Program-made: the position numbers and the translations under genes
Shown here: one piece after another, positions 33,095-40,812 of the stretch
Position numbering within the stretch: the stretch's first letter is position 1
How the letters are laid out: every line of letters begins with the position of its first letter
Source of the DNA: Verrucomicrobiales bacterium
Lineage (GTDB): Bacteria > Verrucomicrobiota > Verrucomicrobiia > Verrucomicrobiales > SLCJ01
NCBI GenBank assembly: GCA_024636835.1
Contig: JAGXGH010000088.1
Location: forward strand, 1 to 42,245
Direction of reading: 5' to 3'
Length of the DNA stretch: 42,245 bases
Notes under the pieces: model-generated
Seen by the model: only the letters and a program-made list of their open reading frames with translations
Database searches by the model: none
What the model was told of the DNA's origin: nothing

Positions 33095-33634
33095 TTAAGG
33101 CACGCGGAAGAGTTTCCCCGGGGTGTAGGGATCTTCTGCAAGTGCTCCCGGCTTCATGTGACGCACGTCGATGTAGCCCGCATCTTTGTTGTAGGGGCTG
33201 TAGACCATCCCATCGCGACCTGGAACAGGTATGCCGTAGAGGTATTCCGGCTTCTTCGGCTTGTCGGTTTCAGCGGTGTTGCCATTGGTCGATGTCGCCG
33301 TGTCATTGGTTGCCACGTTGCTGTTGTTCGTCGGCGGCGTATCCGATGTGGTGTTCGTCGAATTGTTGGTCTGGGTATTCGTCGAATTATTGGTCGGCAG
33401 CGTATCGAGGGCAATGGTGTCGTTACCGGAACTTTGCGTCGACGTGTTGTCAGTCGTTGCAACGGGGTCGTTCACAAAGCTTTGCGGTGTAGGATTTGTA
33501 GGCTGATTGTTAGCGGTCGTCGTTCCGTTGTAACCGAAGCGGTTTTGTCCGGTGCTGGTTGTGGTCTGTGGATTGATGCACGAGGAAAGAGTCAATGCAG
33601 CGATTCCTGAAATTGTTAGAAGAAATGGTTTCAT
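33095..33634 (-). CDS. Lipoprotein with low-complexity linker
   Basis: 179 residues from the ATG at 33634, with a lipoprotein signal peptide MKPFLLTISGIAALTLSSC and lipidated Cys19. The middle (about 30-125) is rich in N, T and S with repeats such as NNSTNT, likely an extended linker. The C-terminal 45 residues are compact: EYLYGIPVPGRDGMVYSPYN, then AGYIDVRHMKPGALAEDPYT and GKLFRVP. Similar Verrucomicrobia lipoproteins end in a SPY...GYIDV...G...DPYTGK.F.VP domain of unknown function. The intrinsic terminator follows. A longer frame starts at 33691 but lacks support. Confidence 0.8.
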   Translation of the reverse strand: MKPFLLTISGIAALTLSSCINPQTTTSTGQNRFGYNGTTTANNQPTNPTPQSFVNDPVATTDNTSTQSSGNDTIALDTLPTNNSTNTQTNNSTNTTSDTPPTNNSNVATNDTATSTNGNTAETDKPKKPEYLYGIPVPGRDGMVYSPYNKDAGYIDVRHMKPGALAEDPYTPGKLFRVP

Positions 33635-33801
33635 AACGAGGTGTAGGTAAGAATAACAGATGTAAGGTAAATTTGAAATCCTATCTAGCAATTGGATTTT
33701 GGCACGAAGTCCCTACATAGTAACGTTGTCACCACCCAAAATAATTCGCCAAATTTCCCGGAGCCATAAAAAATGGCATCCAGCTAGCCCACTTTTCTTC
33801 C

Positions 33802-34074
33802 ATGGAACCCCTATCTGATGCCGATAATCAGTCCATCATCGCCGCCGTGCTGATCAGCGACGCCGTATCTTTCAAAGCATTCAACGCAAGCACGAAAAAC
33901 GGCCATACCTTGATCGCCGTGGTGCCGAAAGCACTCGCTGATAAGGCCTCCGGCATTAGACCTGGCGATTTTTGGGAGGCTCAGTTCACCCCATATGATC
34001 TGAGTAGCGCCCGGCTCATCAGCCCACTGCCCACCCATCCAGACGACTGGCCAGAGCCATCTCCGACCATTTAA
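33802..34074 (+). CDS. IF-1-like OB-fold protein
   Basis: A 90-residue protein whose centre follows the pattern of translation initiation factor IF-1. NASTKNGHTLIAVVPKALAD matches the ELENGHEVLAHISGKM part, and GIRPGDFWEAQFTPYDLSSA matches ILPGDKVTVELTPYDLTRG. The overall identity is low, and it has an N-terminal lead and a proline-rich C-terminal tail, so it is a divergent paralogue rather than the main IF-1. It might bind RNA or the ribosome. This reading rests on motif order and spacing. Confidence 0.5.
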   Translation: MEPLSDADNQSIIAAVLISDAVSFKAFNASTKNGHTLIAVVPKALADKASGIRPGDFWEAQFTPYDLSSARLISPLPTHPDDWPEPSPTI

Positions 34075-34288
34075 GCTCACAATTCGCCAACCGTTCACCA
34101 CATTTAAGTAGAATAATCCTTGGATTCAGCGAATTCTAGCTTGCCTGCTTGATCCGAATACGGCGAAATACCAAAGTGGGCACGTCTCAGCGCCCATCCA
34201 TCACGTAAACTCTCACAGGGGCAACAAGCTCTCCAACGCCTCCCCTAAATTCCAACCGGGTTAAATCACCCACAGCCAAACATTCATT

Positions 34289-34669
34289 ATGAGCGAACAA
34301 GACAATACCGAAACATTCCCATCCGCCGGCAACGAACACATCCGCGAGTCTAAAACTCACGTCATGCAGGCCGCCGACGAACTGCGTGCAGCAGCTACAG
34401 AAAAGGCGCAACAAATCCGCACAGCAGCAAGCGATCGTGCAAAGGGCGTCCGTGCTCAAGCTGAGACCGCAGCGGAGCGCTTGAAAACAGCGGCACTCGA
34501 CGGCAAGCAGCGTTTCTCGCAGTTTGCAGACGACAAGATGAACGTCACCAAAGACCGCGCCCGCCACTACCACGAGGAAGGCGAGCAATACATCCGCGAA
34601 AACCCCACCAAAGCCATCCTGACCGCTCTAGGTGTGGGCTTCGTCCTTGGGGCTATCTTTCGCCGCTAG
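34289..34669 (+). CDS. DUF883 (YqjD/ElaB-like) membrane-anchored protein
   Basis: 126 residues: an acidic N-terminus, a long alanine-rich amphipathic helix (about 25-90, e.g. AADELRAAATEKAQQIRTAA), then the family's C-terminal YIRENPTKAILTALGVGFVL and GAIFRR with one membrane helix and a basic end. E. coli relatives (YqjD, ElaB) sit at the inner membrane and bind ribosomes in stationary phase. It is first of a three-gene set with a holin-like and another membrane protein, the same context as yqjD-yqjE in proteobacteria. A hairpin terminator lies 25 bp after the stop. Confidence 0.8.
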   Translation: MSEQDNTETFPSAGNEHIRESKTHVMQAADELRAAATEKAQQIRTAASDRAKGVRAQAETAAERLKTAALDGKQRFSQFADDKMNVTKDRARHYHEEGEQYIRENPTKAILTALGVGFVLGAIFRR

Positions 34670-34693
34670 GCAATCGTCAAGCAGCTAGCTTAA

Positions 34694-34730
34694 GCCACGC
34701 TCGCTTTGACTTGCGGGCGTGGCGTTTCTA
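34694..34730 (+). terminator. Hairpin after the DUF883 gene
   Basis: GCCACGC-T-CGC pairs with GCG-G-GCGTGGC through about 11 bp around an eight-base loop (TTTGACTT), followed by GTTTCTATC. The T-run is short, so termination may be partial and let the downstream genes be read. Its location also argues against using the GTG at 34719 as a start. Confidence 0.6.
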
Positions 34731-34781
34731 TCCCCACGTGCCCAGCTATCCTTCCAAGTCTTTGCTACCGCTCGCGCGTCC

Positions 34782-35276
34782 ATGAGACCCCGTTCAACAC
34801 CTCGCGATCCCAACGAAACCCCATTCCCTAGAATGGGAGGTAGTGATTCACAGTCATCATCCATACCCAAACGCGACTCCGAGGAAGCGGCAACCCCTGG
34901 ATTGGGCGACGAAATCTCCGCACTCAAAGCAGCGGCATCTCGCTACACCAGCGCGCGCCTGAAGCTCCTTCAGATTGAGGCAAGCGAAGCAGGGAGCGAG
35001 CTAGGACAGTCGATCGGAAAACTAATTGCCGCCGCGGTCTTCGGACTGATTTTTTACTTTTGCGCCATCGCTGGCGTGCTTGGACTCGCTGAGCGCTACC
35101 GTCCTGGGAGTTGGCCAATAGCTGCATTAATTGTCGCCGGCATCCATCTTCTTATCGCACTGATACTTGCGCTTGCAGGACGCCGTGGGCTAAGTAACCC
35201 ACAACGATTCAGCGAAACCCGCCGACAAATCGAACTCGACCGCCAATGGCTCGCGACGAATACGAAGAAGAAGTAG
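34782..35276 (+). CDS. Holin-like/YqjE-type membrane protein
   Basis: 164 residues from the ATG at 34782. A variable N-terminus is followed by an amphipathic helix (LKAAASRYTSARLKLLQIEA) and two membrane helices (LIAAAVFGLIFYFCAIAGVL and PIAALIVAGIHLLIALILAL). The C-terminal tail is basic. It fits the YqjE family (putative actinobacterial holin-X/phage-holin family), despite having no lysis role known here. An alternative start is the ATG at 34833. Its 3' end overlaps the next gene by 31 bp, so they are translated together. Confidence 0.75.
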   Translation: MRPRSTPRDPNETPFPRMGGSDSQSSSIPKRDSEEAATPGLGDEISALKAAASRYTSARLKLLQIEASEAGSELGQSIGKLIAAAVFGLIFYFCAIAGVLGLAERYRPGSWPIAALIVAGIHLLIALILALAGRRGLSNPQRFSETRRQIELDRQWLATNTKKK

Positions 35277-35665
35277 TAGACAGCTACCTGCTCAAGGAGC
35301 AGTTGGTGGCTGAATTAGATGCGGCGAGGATTGACCTCCGCCGAGCGAAGTCGCGTGTCGGTCACAGACTCGACGTAAAAACGCAGGCCAAGCGCTACGT
35401 TCACGACCATCGAAATACCTTGCTGCTTACCGCCGCTCCCATCGCTGGACTAGTGCTCTATAAGACGCTCTTCAAGAAAAAGAAAAAGAGCAACTACGCT
35501 GATTTCACCAAAGCTTCTCTGGTAAAATCCGCATCCGGTCTCGTTCTAGGCTTGATCATTAAGCCCTACCTACGCAAATGGGTGATGCGCAAAGCGTCCG
35601 TCTACATCACTCAGCGCTTCGGCAACACATCTTCCGACAAGCCCGTGGAAACTCTCCGTCCTTAG
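35246..35665 (+). CDS. Membrane protein, third gene of the YqjD-YqjE-like set
   Basis: 139 residues. The acidic N-terminus (MARDEYEEEVVDSYLLKEQL) is followed by a charged amphipathic helix, one hydrophobic helix (RNTLLLTAAPIAGLVLYKTL) and a striking basic run (KKKKK) at about 76-82. A second hydrophobic part follows (SLVKSASGLVLGLIIKPYL). The architecture recalls DUF3618-like/YqjK proteins. The function is unknown. It overlaps the YqjE-like gene by 31 bp. The next gene starts 38 bp after its stop. Confidence 0.7.
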   Translation: MARDEYEEEVVDSYLLKEQLVAELDAARIDLRRAKSRVGHRLDVKTQAKRYVHDHRNTLLLTAAPIAGLVLYKTLFKKKKKSNYADFTKASLVKSASGLVLGLIIKPYLRKWVMRKASVYITQRFGNTSSDKPVETLRP

Positions 35666-35703
35666 CTTTTCTCATTACCCAAATAACTTTTTTCAGCGAA
35701 ACC

Positions 35704-36798
35704 ATGGATCATCCAACAGAAGAAGCCGTACCCGTTCTCGATAGTGTCGACGAGTATTTGTCCGTCGGCCAGGAATACGATTGCTCCGATATCCACCTTG
35801 CCACGGCATCGCCACCAAGTTGGCGGCGCTTCGGTGTGCTCCAAGCAATCTGGGAAAATGCCAAACCCCTCACAGCCAAGGATACCGATCGCTTAGTCAA
35901 CAAATTCCTCACCGAGGAACAAAAAGAGCGTCTTGAAAAAATCGGCGACGTCGACTTCGCATACACTAATGCAAACGGACGATTCCGCGCATCTGTCATT
36001 CGTCAGCGTCTCGGACTCGACATGACCTTCCGCATCATCGATACCAAAATCCGCAGCATTGATGAACTCAAACTTCCCCACGCCGTAAAACCCCTGACCC
36101 AATACCAAAACGGCCTCGTGCTCGTAACAGGATCCGTTGGCTCAGGTAAATCAACAACCCTTGCCGCACTCGTCGATTTCATCAATAGGGATCGCGAAGA
36201 CCACATCATCACTCTCGAAGATCCTATCGAATTCGTCTTCGAGTCTCAGAACTGCCACGTCAATCAACGTGAAGTTCACACCCATACCGAGTCATTTGCC
36301 AGGGCCCTGCGAGGAGCTCTTCGTGAAGACCCAGACGTCATCATGGTTGGTGAAATGCGCGACCTTGAAACAATCTCGCTCGCAATCACCGCAGCTGAAA
36401 CTGGTCACCTCGTCCTTGGCACCCTTCACACCGGAAGCTCCGCACGAACCCTCGACCGTATCCTCGACGTATTCCCCATTGATCAGCGGGAGCAAATCCG
36501 AATCATGGTGAGTGAGTCTCTTCGTGGAGTGATTTCTCAACAACTCATTCCACGTGCCGATGGCACCGGTCGTGAACTCGCTCTTGAAATGCTCATCAAC
36601 ACCCCAGCCACCGCCAACTGTATCCGCGAAGGCAAAACCTTCATGCTGCCCGGCGTCATGCAAACCGGTAAGAATGTCGGCATGATCACGATGGACGACT
36701 CGATCAAAAAACTCTACGACAAAGGATTAATCACCCAAGACGAAGCCATCTCACGCTGTGAAGATAGAGCCTCGATGAAACAATATTTCCAAGTCTAA
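35704..36798 (+). CDS. PilT/PilU-type pilus retraction ATPase 1
   Basis: Hexameric ATPase driving type IV pilus retraction. 364 residues from the ATG at 35704. Walker A is GSVGSGKS (143-150), Asp box ITLEDPIEFVF (169-179), Walker B VGEMRD (215-220) and His box GTLHTGSSARTL (239-250). The C-terminal ATANCIREGKT corresponds to the PilT AIRNLIRE motif but is altered. The N-terminal domain is reduced and has SDIHLATASPPSW in place of the usual SDLHL...P.R. A frame open from 35578 lies within the preceding gene. It is followed after 19 bp by a second PilT. Confidence 0.92.
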   Translation: MDHPTEEAVPVLDSVDEYLSVGQEYDCSDIHLATASPPSWRRFGVLQAIWENAKPLTAKDTDRLVNKFLTEEQKERLEKIGDVDFAYTNANGRFRASVIRQRLGLDMTFRIIDTKIRSIDELKLPHAVKPLTQYQNGLVLVTGSVGSGKSTTLAALVDFINRDREDHIITLEDPIEFVFESQNCHVNQREVHTHTESFARALRGALREDPDVIMVGEMRDLETISLAITAAETGHLVLGTLHTGSSARTLDRILDVFPIDQREQIRIMVSESLRGVISQQLIPRADGTGRELALEMLINTPATANCIREGKTFMLPGVMQTGKNVGMITMDDSIKKLYDKGLITQDEAISRCEDRASMKQYFQV

Positions 36799-36817
36799 TC
36801 CCCCCTCTTGCGTCCCC

Positions 36818-37927
36818 ATGGCAAAAATCGACCACTACTTCACTCTGCTCGTAGAACGCGGCGGATCTGACCTCCACCTTTCGGAAGGCCAACCTCCAAA
36901 AATCCGCGTCCACGGTGCCATCACCCCACTCGAAGGCGAAGAGGTTCTCACTCATGATTTCATGCACTCGATCCTCGAGGAAATCTGCGAGTCCCAAGCT
37001 TGGGAACAATACCTCGAATCCGGCGATCTCGACTTTGCCTACGAAATGGATGAGCAATCGCGATTCCGTTGTAACTACCTCAAACAAAAAAATGGTCTCG
37101 CCGCCGTTTTCCGTCTGATCCCGACGAAAATCGCATCACTCGAACAACTCGGAGTTCCTGAAATCATCAAATCCTTCGGCCACCTTCGCAGTGGTCTGGT
37201 GCTTGTCACAGGACCTACGGGATCGGGTAAATCGACAACGCTCGCGGCACTAATCGACTATATTAACGTCAATATGTCACGCCACATCGTGACCGTTGAG
37301 GAGCCCATCGAATTCGTCCACTCGAACAAAAACAGCATCATCACACAGCGGGAGGTGCCCATCCAAACACCCACATTCTCCGACGGACTTCGCGCCGCCC
37401 TACGTGAAGATGCAGACATCGTCCTCGTCGGTGAGATGAGGGATTTGGAAACCATCTCACTCGCCCTCACCGCTGCCGAAACCGGTTTGCTTGTGTTCGG
37501 CACTCTACACACCAACAACGCTCGTAAGACCGTCGACCGTCTTGTCGATGTGTTCCCCGCGGACCAACAAGGGCAAGTGCGCACCATGCTTGGAGCCTCG
37601 CTGAAAGGCGTCGTTGCACAGCTTCTCATGAAGCGCTGCGACAAACCCGGGCGCGTGGCTGTGAACGAAATCCTTGTTTCCACTCCTGCCGTTAGTGCGA
37701 TTATTCGTGAAGGCGCTACGCAGAAACTCTACGACGTCATCATCGGCGGAAAACAGCACGGAATGCAATTCATGGACGAGTCCATCTGGTCGAAGCTCCG
37801 CGAAGGCATCGTCTCACCACTCGAAGCCTACATGAAAGCGATCGACAAAACTCGCTTCAAAAAGTTTCTCCCAGAGGATCAAAAGGAACTCGGTAACGCC
37901 ACCGGCGGAGGCCTTGACGACCAGTAA
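36818..37927 (+). CDS. pilT: PilT-type pilus retraction ATPase 2
   Basis: 369 residues with the canonical PilT layout: SDLHLSEGQPPKIRVHGAIT in the N-terminal PAS-like domain, Walker A GPTGSGKS (132-139), TVEEPIEFVH, Walker B VLVGEMRDLET, and GTLHTNNARKTVDRLVDVFP. The C-terminal VSAIIREGATQKLYDVI is closer to the PilT AIRNLIRE motif than in the neighbouring paralogue. The N-terminus is typical, so this is the better candidate for the primary retraction motor, with the upstream gene as the PilU-like partner. Other pilus genes (pilB, pilC, pilM) are not in the window. Confidence 0.93.
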   Translation: MAKIDHYFTLLVERGGSDLHLSEGQPPKIRVHGAITPLEGEEVLTHDFMHSILEEICESQAWEQYLESGDLDFAYEMDEQSRFRCNYLKQKNGLAAVFRLIPTKIASLEQLGVPEIIKSFGHLRSGLVLVTGPTGSGKSTTLAALIDYINVNMSRHIVTVEEPIEFVHSNKNSIITQREVPIQTPTFSDGLRAALREDADIVLVGEMRDLETISLALTAAETGLLVFGTLHTNNARKTVDRLVDVFPADQQGQVRTMLGASLKGVVAQLLMKRCDKPGRVAVNEILVSTPAVSAIIREGATQKLYDVIIGGKQHGMQFMDESIWSKLREGIVSPLEAYMKAIDKTRFKKFLPEDQKELGNATGGGLDDQ

Positions 37928-38211
37928 TGCATCGACGCTCTAGATCAGAGCGCGACGCTCCTGCCTGGGTTTCGAATATAAACATGAGGCTTCGCCGCGC
38001 ACAAGTGGCTCTCAATCAAGCTTCCCCACGCCCACTTGTATCAGATCAATACCAAGATCTGATATAATTACAGGCTCCCCCCCATTTCTGCATGTCTCGT
38101 GGCATCATAGAATTGCGTGCCATTGATGCAAAACCCACCTCTTGTCAGGATGGATAATAATGATCTAACATTCGTTGTAGGTATAGCTTCCCTACCCATC
38201 CGTCCACTCCG
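37928..38211. other. Gene-free gap after pilT
   Basis: Holds a small hairpin close to the pilT stop (GCTCT-AGATC-AGAGC, about 37936-37950), the second copy of the dispersed repeat, and an AT-rich stretch before the zinc-ribbon protein gene that probably includes its promoter. Confidence 0.5.
37973..38070. repeat. Dispersed repeat, copy 2
   Basis: Matches 5491-5620 through CGCGCACAAGT, CTCtcATCAA-type sequence and TCAGATCAATACCAAGAT. It is about 31 bp shorter because it lacks the CGCG-rich insert. It ends in the palindrome TATCAGATC-AATACCAA-GATCTGATA (38039-38064) with perfect 9 bp arms. In copy 1 base changes give a different perfect palindrome over the same core. Confidence 0.75.
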
Positions 38212-38832
38212 ATGCCTGACAACATCACATTCACATGCCCTCAATGCTTCATCCTGCTGAGTGTTCCCACAGAACTCGCAGGCATCACTGGACCATGCCC
38301 AAGTTGCAGCGGCATGATTTCTTCACCTACGGCCACGACCGAACCCGTCGACTTAAGACAGTTTCCATCAGCTTCCGATCAATCTCCAGGGATCGAGCGA
38401 ACCAATTCACCAGCGGATAACACGGCAGCCCAATCACAAAAAGATCAGTCAAAATTTCCCGAAAAACCCACTACCGCCGAGGATTACCAAGAAACAGACT
38501 CGGCTATTCCGACAACACACAGAGAATCCATAAATTGGCGGCAAGCTGTAACCAATGCACTCATTGGGTTTGTCTTCGTAGTCGCGCTGGCAATTGCCAC
38601 TTATTGTATCGCGATGACTATTGAGAGGAATAGCAGGATCGATATCTATGAAAATTTATCGATATTTAAAGTCATCACGCAGGATACATCACCGTTAAAC
38701 GCTGAAACCAACTCGCTACCCCATACAAATATCAGCGAAGACGGCAATATCACGGAGGGGAATACCGTTTTCCCTATCGTTAATAGCGTCGAGCCACCTA
38801 CTCTCCACTCCCTACCGGTGCCTGCAGAATAA
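38212..38832 (+). CDS. Zinc-ribbon membrane protein, unknown
   Basis: 206 residues. The N-terminal zinc ribbon has two CxxC pairs: TFTCPQCFILLSVPTELAGI and GPCPSCSGMI, a form frequent in Verrucomicrobia. A disordered S/T/P/Q-rich linker (about 40-105) leads to one membrane helix (ALIGFVFVVALAIATYCIAM). The C-terminal tail is unstructured and ends PVPAE. The function is unknown; topology would place the zinc ribbon in the cytoplasm and the tail outside. Confidence 0.75.
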   Translation: MPDNITFTCPQCFILLSVPTELAGITGPCPSCSGMISSPTATTEPVDLRQFPSASDQSPGIERTNSPADNTAAQSQKDQSKFPEKPTTAEDYQETDSAIPTTHRESINWRQAVTNALIGFVFVVALAIATYCIAMTIERNSRIDIYENLSIFKVITQDTSPLNAETNSLPHTNISEDGNITEGNTVFPIVNSVEPPTLHSLPVPAE

Positions 38833-38919
38833 ACTAATGGATGGCAAATATCGTGGACTCCTAGTCCGTTGGAAGACGCATTCTGCGCTTCTTGATCAAC
38901 TACGCTGTGAAATTCTAAC

Positions 38920-39507
38920 ATGCCTATTCGCTGCCCATGGGTCTCTGCCGACCCCATCTACATCGACTACCACGACAAGGAATGGGGGCGGCCCGTACAC
39001 GATGACCGCACGCTCTTCGAGTTCCTCATTCTCGAGGGCGCGCAAGCCGGACTCTCCTGGTTAACGGTGCTCAAAAAACGCGAAAACTACCGACGCCGGT
39101 TCCACAACTTTGAGATCGCAAAAGTTGCCGCCATGACAGACACCGACCTCGCCGACGCACTGTTCGACGAAGGAATTATCCGCAACCGCCTAAAAATCGC
39201 CTCCGCCCGCCGCAACGCCCGCGCCTCCCTCACGCTGATCGAAGAGTTCGGCTCACTCGACAACTACTTCTGGGGGTGGACCGAGGGCAAAACCATCGTC
39301 ACTTCACCGCGTCCAAAATCCCTCGGCGACTACGCGGCGACCCCTCCCCTTTCCGACGCTATTTCCAATGACCTCAAAAAGCGCGGATTCAACTTTGTCG
39401 GCTCCACCATCATCTATGCCTACCTCCAAGCCACCGGCATCGTCGACGATCATTCACACGACTGCTTTCTCTCAAAGGCGCATTCCAATCGCCCACTAAA
39501 CTTGTAA
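38920..39507 (+). CDS. tag: DNA-3-methyladenine glycosylase I
   Basis: Removes 3-methyladenine from alkylated DNA. 195 residues. The zinc snap ligands of the Tag family are present: Cys5 (RCPWV), His18 (IDYHDKEWG), His178 and Cys182 (DHSHDCFLS). The lesion-binding residues correspond to Glu39 and Trp47 in LEGAQAGLSWLTVLKKR. FDEGIIRNRLKIASARRNA forms the DNA-binding helix-hairpin-helix part. It is 87 bp after the zinc-ribbon protein gene and 36 bp before the DUF4126 gene, all on the plus strand. Confidence 0.97.
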   Translation: MPIRCPWVSADPIYIDYHDKEWGRPVHDDRTLFEFLILEGAQAGLSWLTVLKKRENYRRRFHNFEIAKVAAMTDTDLADALFDEGIIRNRLKIASARRNARASLTLIEEFGSLDNYFWGWTEGKTIVTSPRPKSLGDYAATPPLSDAISNDLKKRGFNFVGSTIIYAYLQATGIVDDHSHDCFLSKAHSNRPLNL

Positions 39508-39543
39508 TCGCCCGTTCCATACAGTTCGACTAAACTCACGACG

Positions 39544-40770
39544 ATGCCACTTTTTGCCACACTTTCTGCGAGTCCTGCCTTCGCCGGTCGGGCGTTTCTC
39601 ACGCTATTCGTCATCGCCCTATTCGGGCGCTACGGCACTGAACTGCCCATCCTCACCGATGGCGTGGTCGCCTCCTTGCAGGCCCTCCCGTCATGGCTCA
39701 CGGGTAATATTTCGCTCATCATACTTGGAATTCTCGCCGCACTGGAAATCATCGCGGACAAGATCCCGGAGGCCCGCGATGCGCTTGCATTTATTGACGA
39801 ATACATCAAACCGACCCTCTCCGCACTCATCGCTCTCCAACTCCTCACCCCTGAATTTGGTGAGACCCTCGCGCCCGTCCTCGGACTCTCCGAACTCGGC
39901 GCTGGCTCTGCCTTCTTCCCTACTGTAATCGCCGTAGCCCTGATCGCTGGCGGTATGACTTGGGTCATCGCCACCACCCGCAACCGCATCCTCGAACCTA
40001 TCTCCGACATCGATAGTAGTGGCGAAACCGGACTAGCCACCATCATCAGTTGGCTCACCGATTTCGGCTCTCTATTTCTCGTCGTTATCGCCATCATCGC
40101 TCCCATCCTCGGGTTCGCCCTGCTCATCGTCGCCCTTGGCGTGGTCGCACTCATCCGTTTGGCGCTCGCCAAACGTGAAAAAGCGCGCGAGGTCAGCTGC
40201 GCAAACTGCAGCGCAAAGCACTCCGTTGCCGCCATCGAATGCCCGGAGTGTCACGCCCCTCACGACGCCCTACAACTTGGACTCCTCGGACTCACCGTCT
40301 CAACAAATCGCGTCGTCGACACGCCGTCCCATCAATTCGATCTGCTCAAATGGCGGCGCTGCCCGTGCTGCGCCGAGAAACTCCCAAAACGCGAACTCCG
40401 CCAAACCTGCCCGCGCTGTAAAACGGAAACCTTCGCCACCGCGGAAGACGCCAGGGCCTACCTCGGCAATCTCGAAAAACTCTACTCCAAAGCCATCGTC
40501 CTGATCGCCCTCGTCGGACTCATCCCCGTGATCGGACTTGTCTTCGGCGTCATCTACGGGCGCATCAAAGTCATCTCCGGTGCACGCATCTACCTCGGCC
40601 GGTTTTCCAACTTCGGGTCACGACTCGCCCTCATGCTCCTCTCTTTCATCCTCCTCTGGCTCCAAGCCGTCCCACTCTTCGGCGCCCTCGCCGTCGCAGC
40701 GATGACCACCGTGTCGTTTACCTACTTCCGCTCCCGCTTCCGCAAACAAATCGAGCGCTCCTTTTCATAA
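39544..40770 (+). CDS. DUF4126 membrane protein with zinc-ribbon insert
   Basis: 408 residues. The N-terminal part (about 1-200) is a DUF4126-type multi-helix membrane domain (GRAFLTLFVIALFGRYG, LIILGILAALEIIADKIPEA, AGSAFFPTVIAVALIAGG). It continues with a cytoplasmic zinc-ribbon section containing CANCSAKHSVAAIECPECH and CPCCAEKLPKRELRQTCPRC (about 218-300). Another hydrophobic region follows (VLIALVGLIPVIGLVFGVIY, LALMLLSFILLWLQAVPLF) with a basic end. DUF4126 has no assigned function. The fusion with zinc ribbons and a second membrane part is longer than the bare family. It follows tag closely. Confidence 0.75.
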   Translation: MPLFATLSASPAFAGRAFLTLFVIALFGRYGTELPILTDGVVASLQALPSWLTGNISLIILGILAALEIIADKIPEARDALAFIDEYIKPTLSALIALQLLTPEFGETLAPVLGLSELGAGSAFFPTVIAVALIAGGMTWVIATTRNRILEPISDIDSSGETGLATIISWLTDFGSLFLVVIAIIAPILGFALLIVALGVVALIRLALAKREKAREVSCANCSAKHSVAAIECPECHAPHDALQLGLLGLTVSTNRVVDTPSHQFDLLKWRRCPCCAEKLPKRELRQTCPRCKTETFATAEDARAYLGNLEKLYSKAIVLIALVGLIPVIGLVFGVIYGRIKVISGARIYLGRFSNFGSRLALMLLSFILLWLQAVPLFGALAVAAMTTVSFTYFRSRFRKQIERSFS

Positions 40771-40812
40771 TCCACGCAGTAGATCGCGAAGTGGTGGACG
40801 ACGCTTATAGCA

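Noticed and set aside
35578..35703. N-terminal extension of the first PilT
   Set aside because: It would lie inside the preceding membrane-protein gene and reads as unrelated low-quality sequence. The start at 35704 fits the family length.
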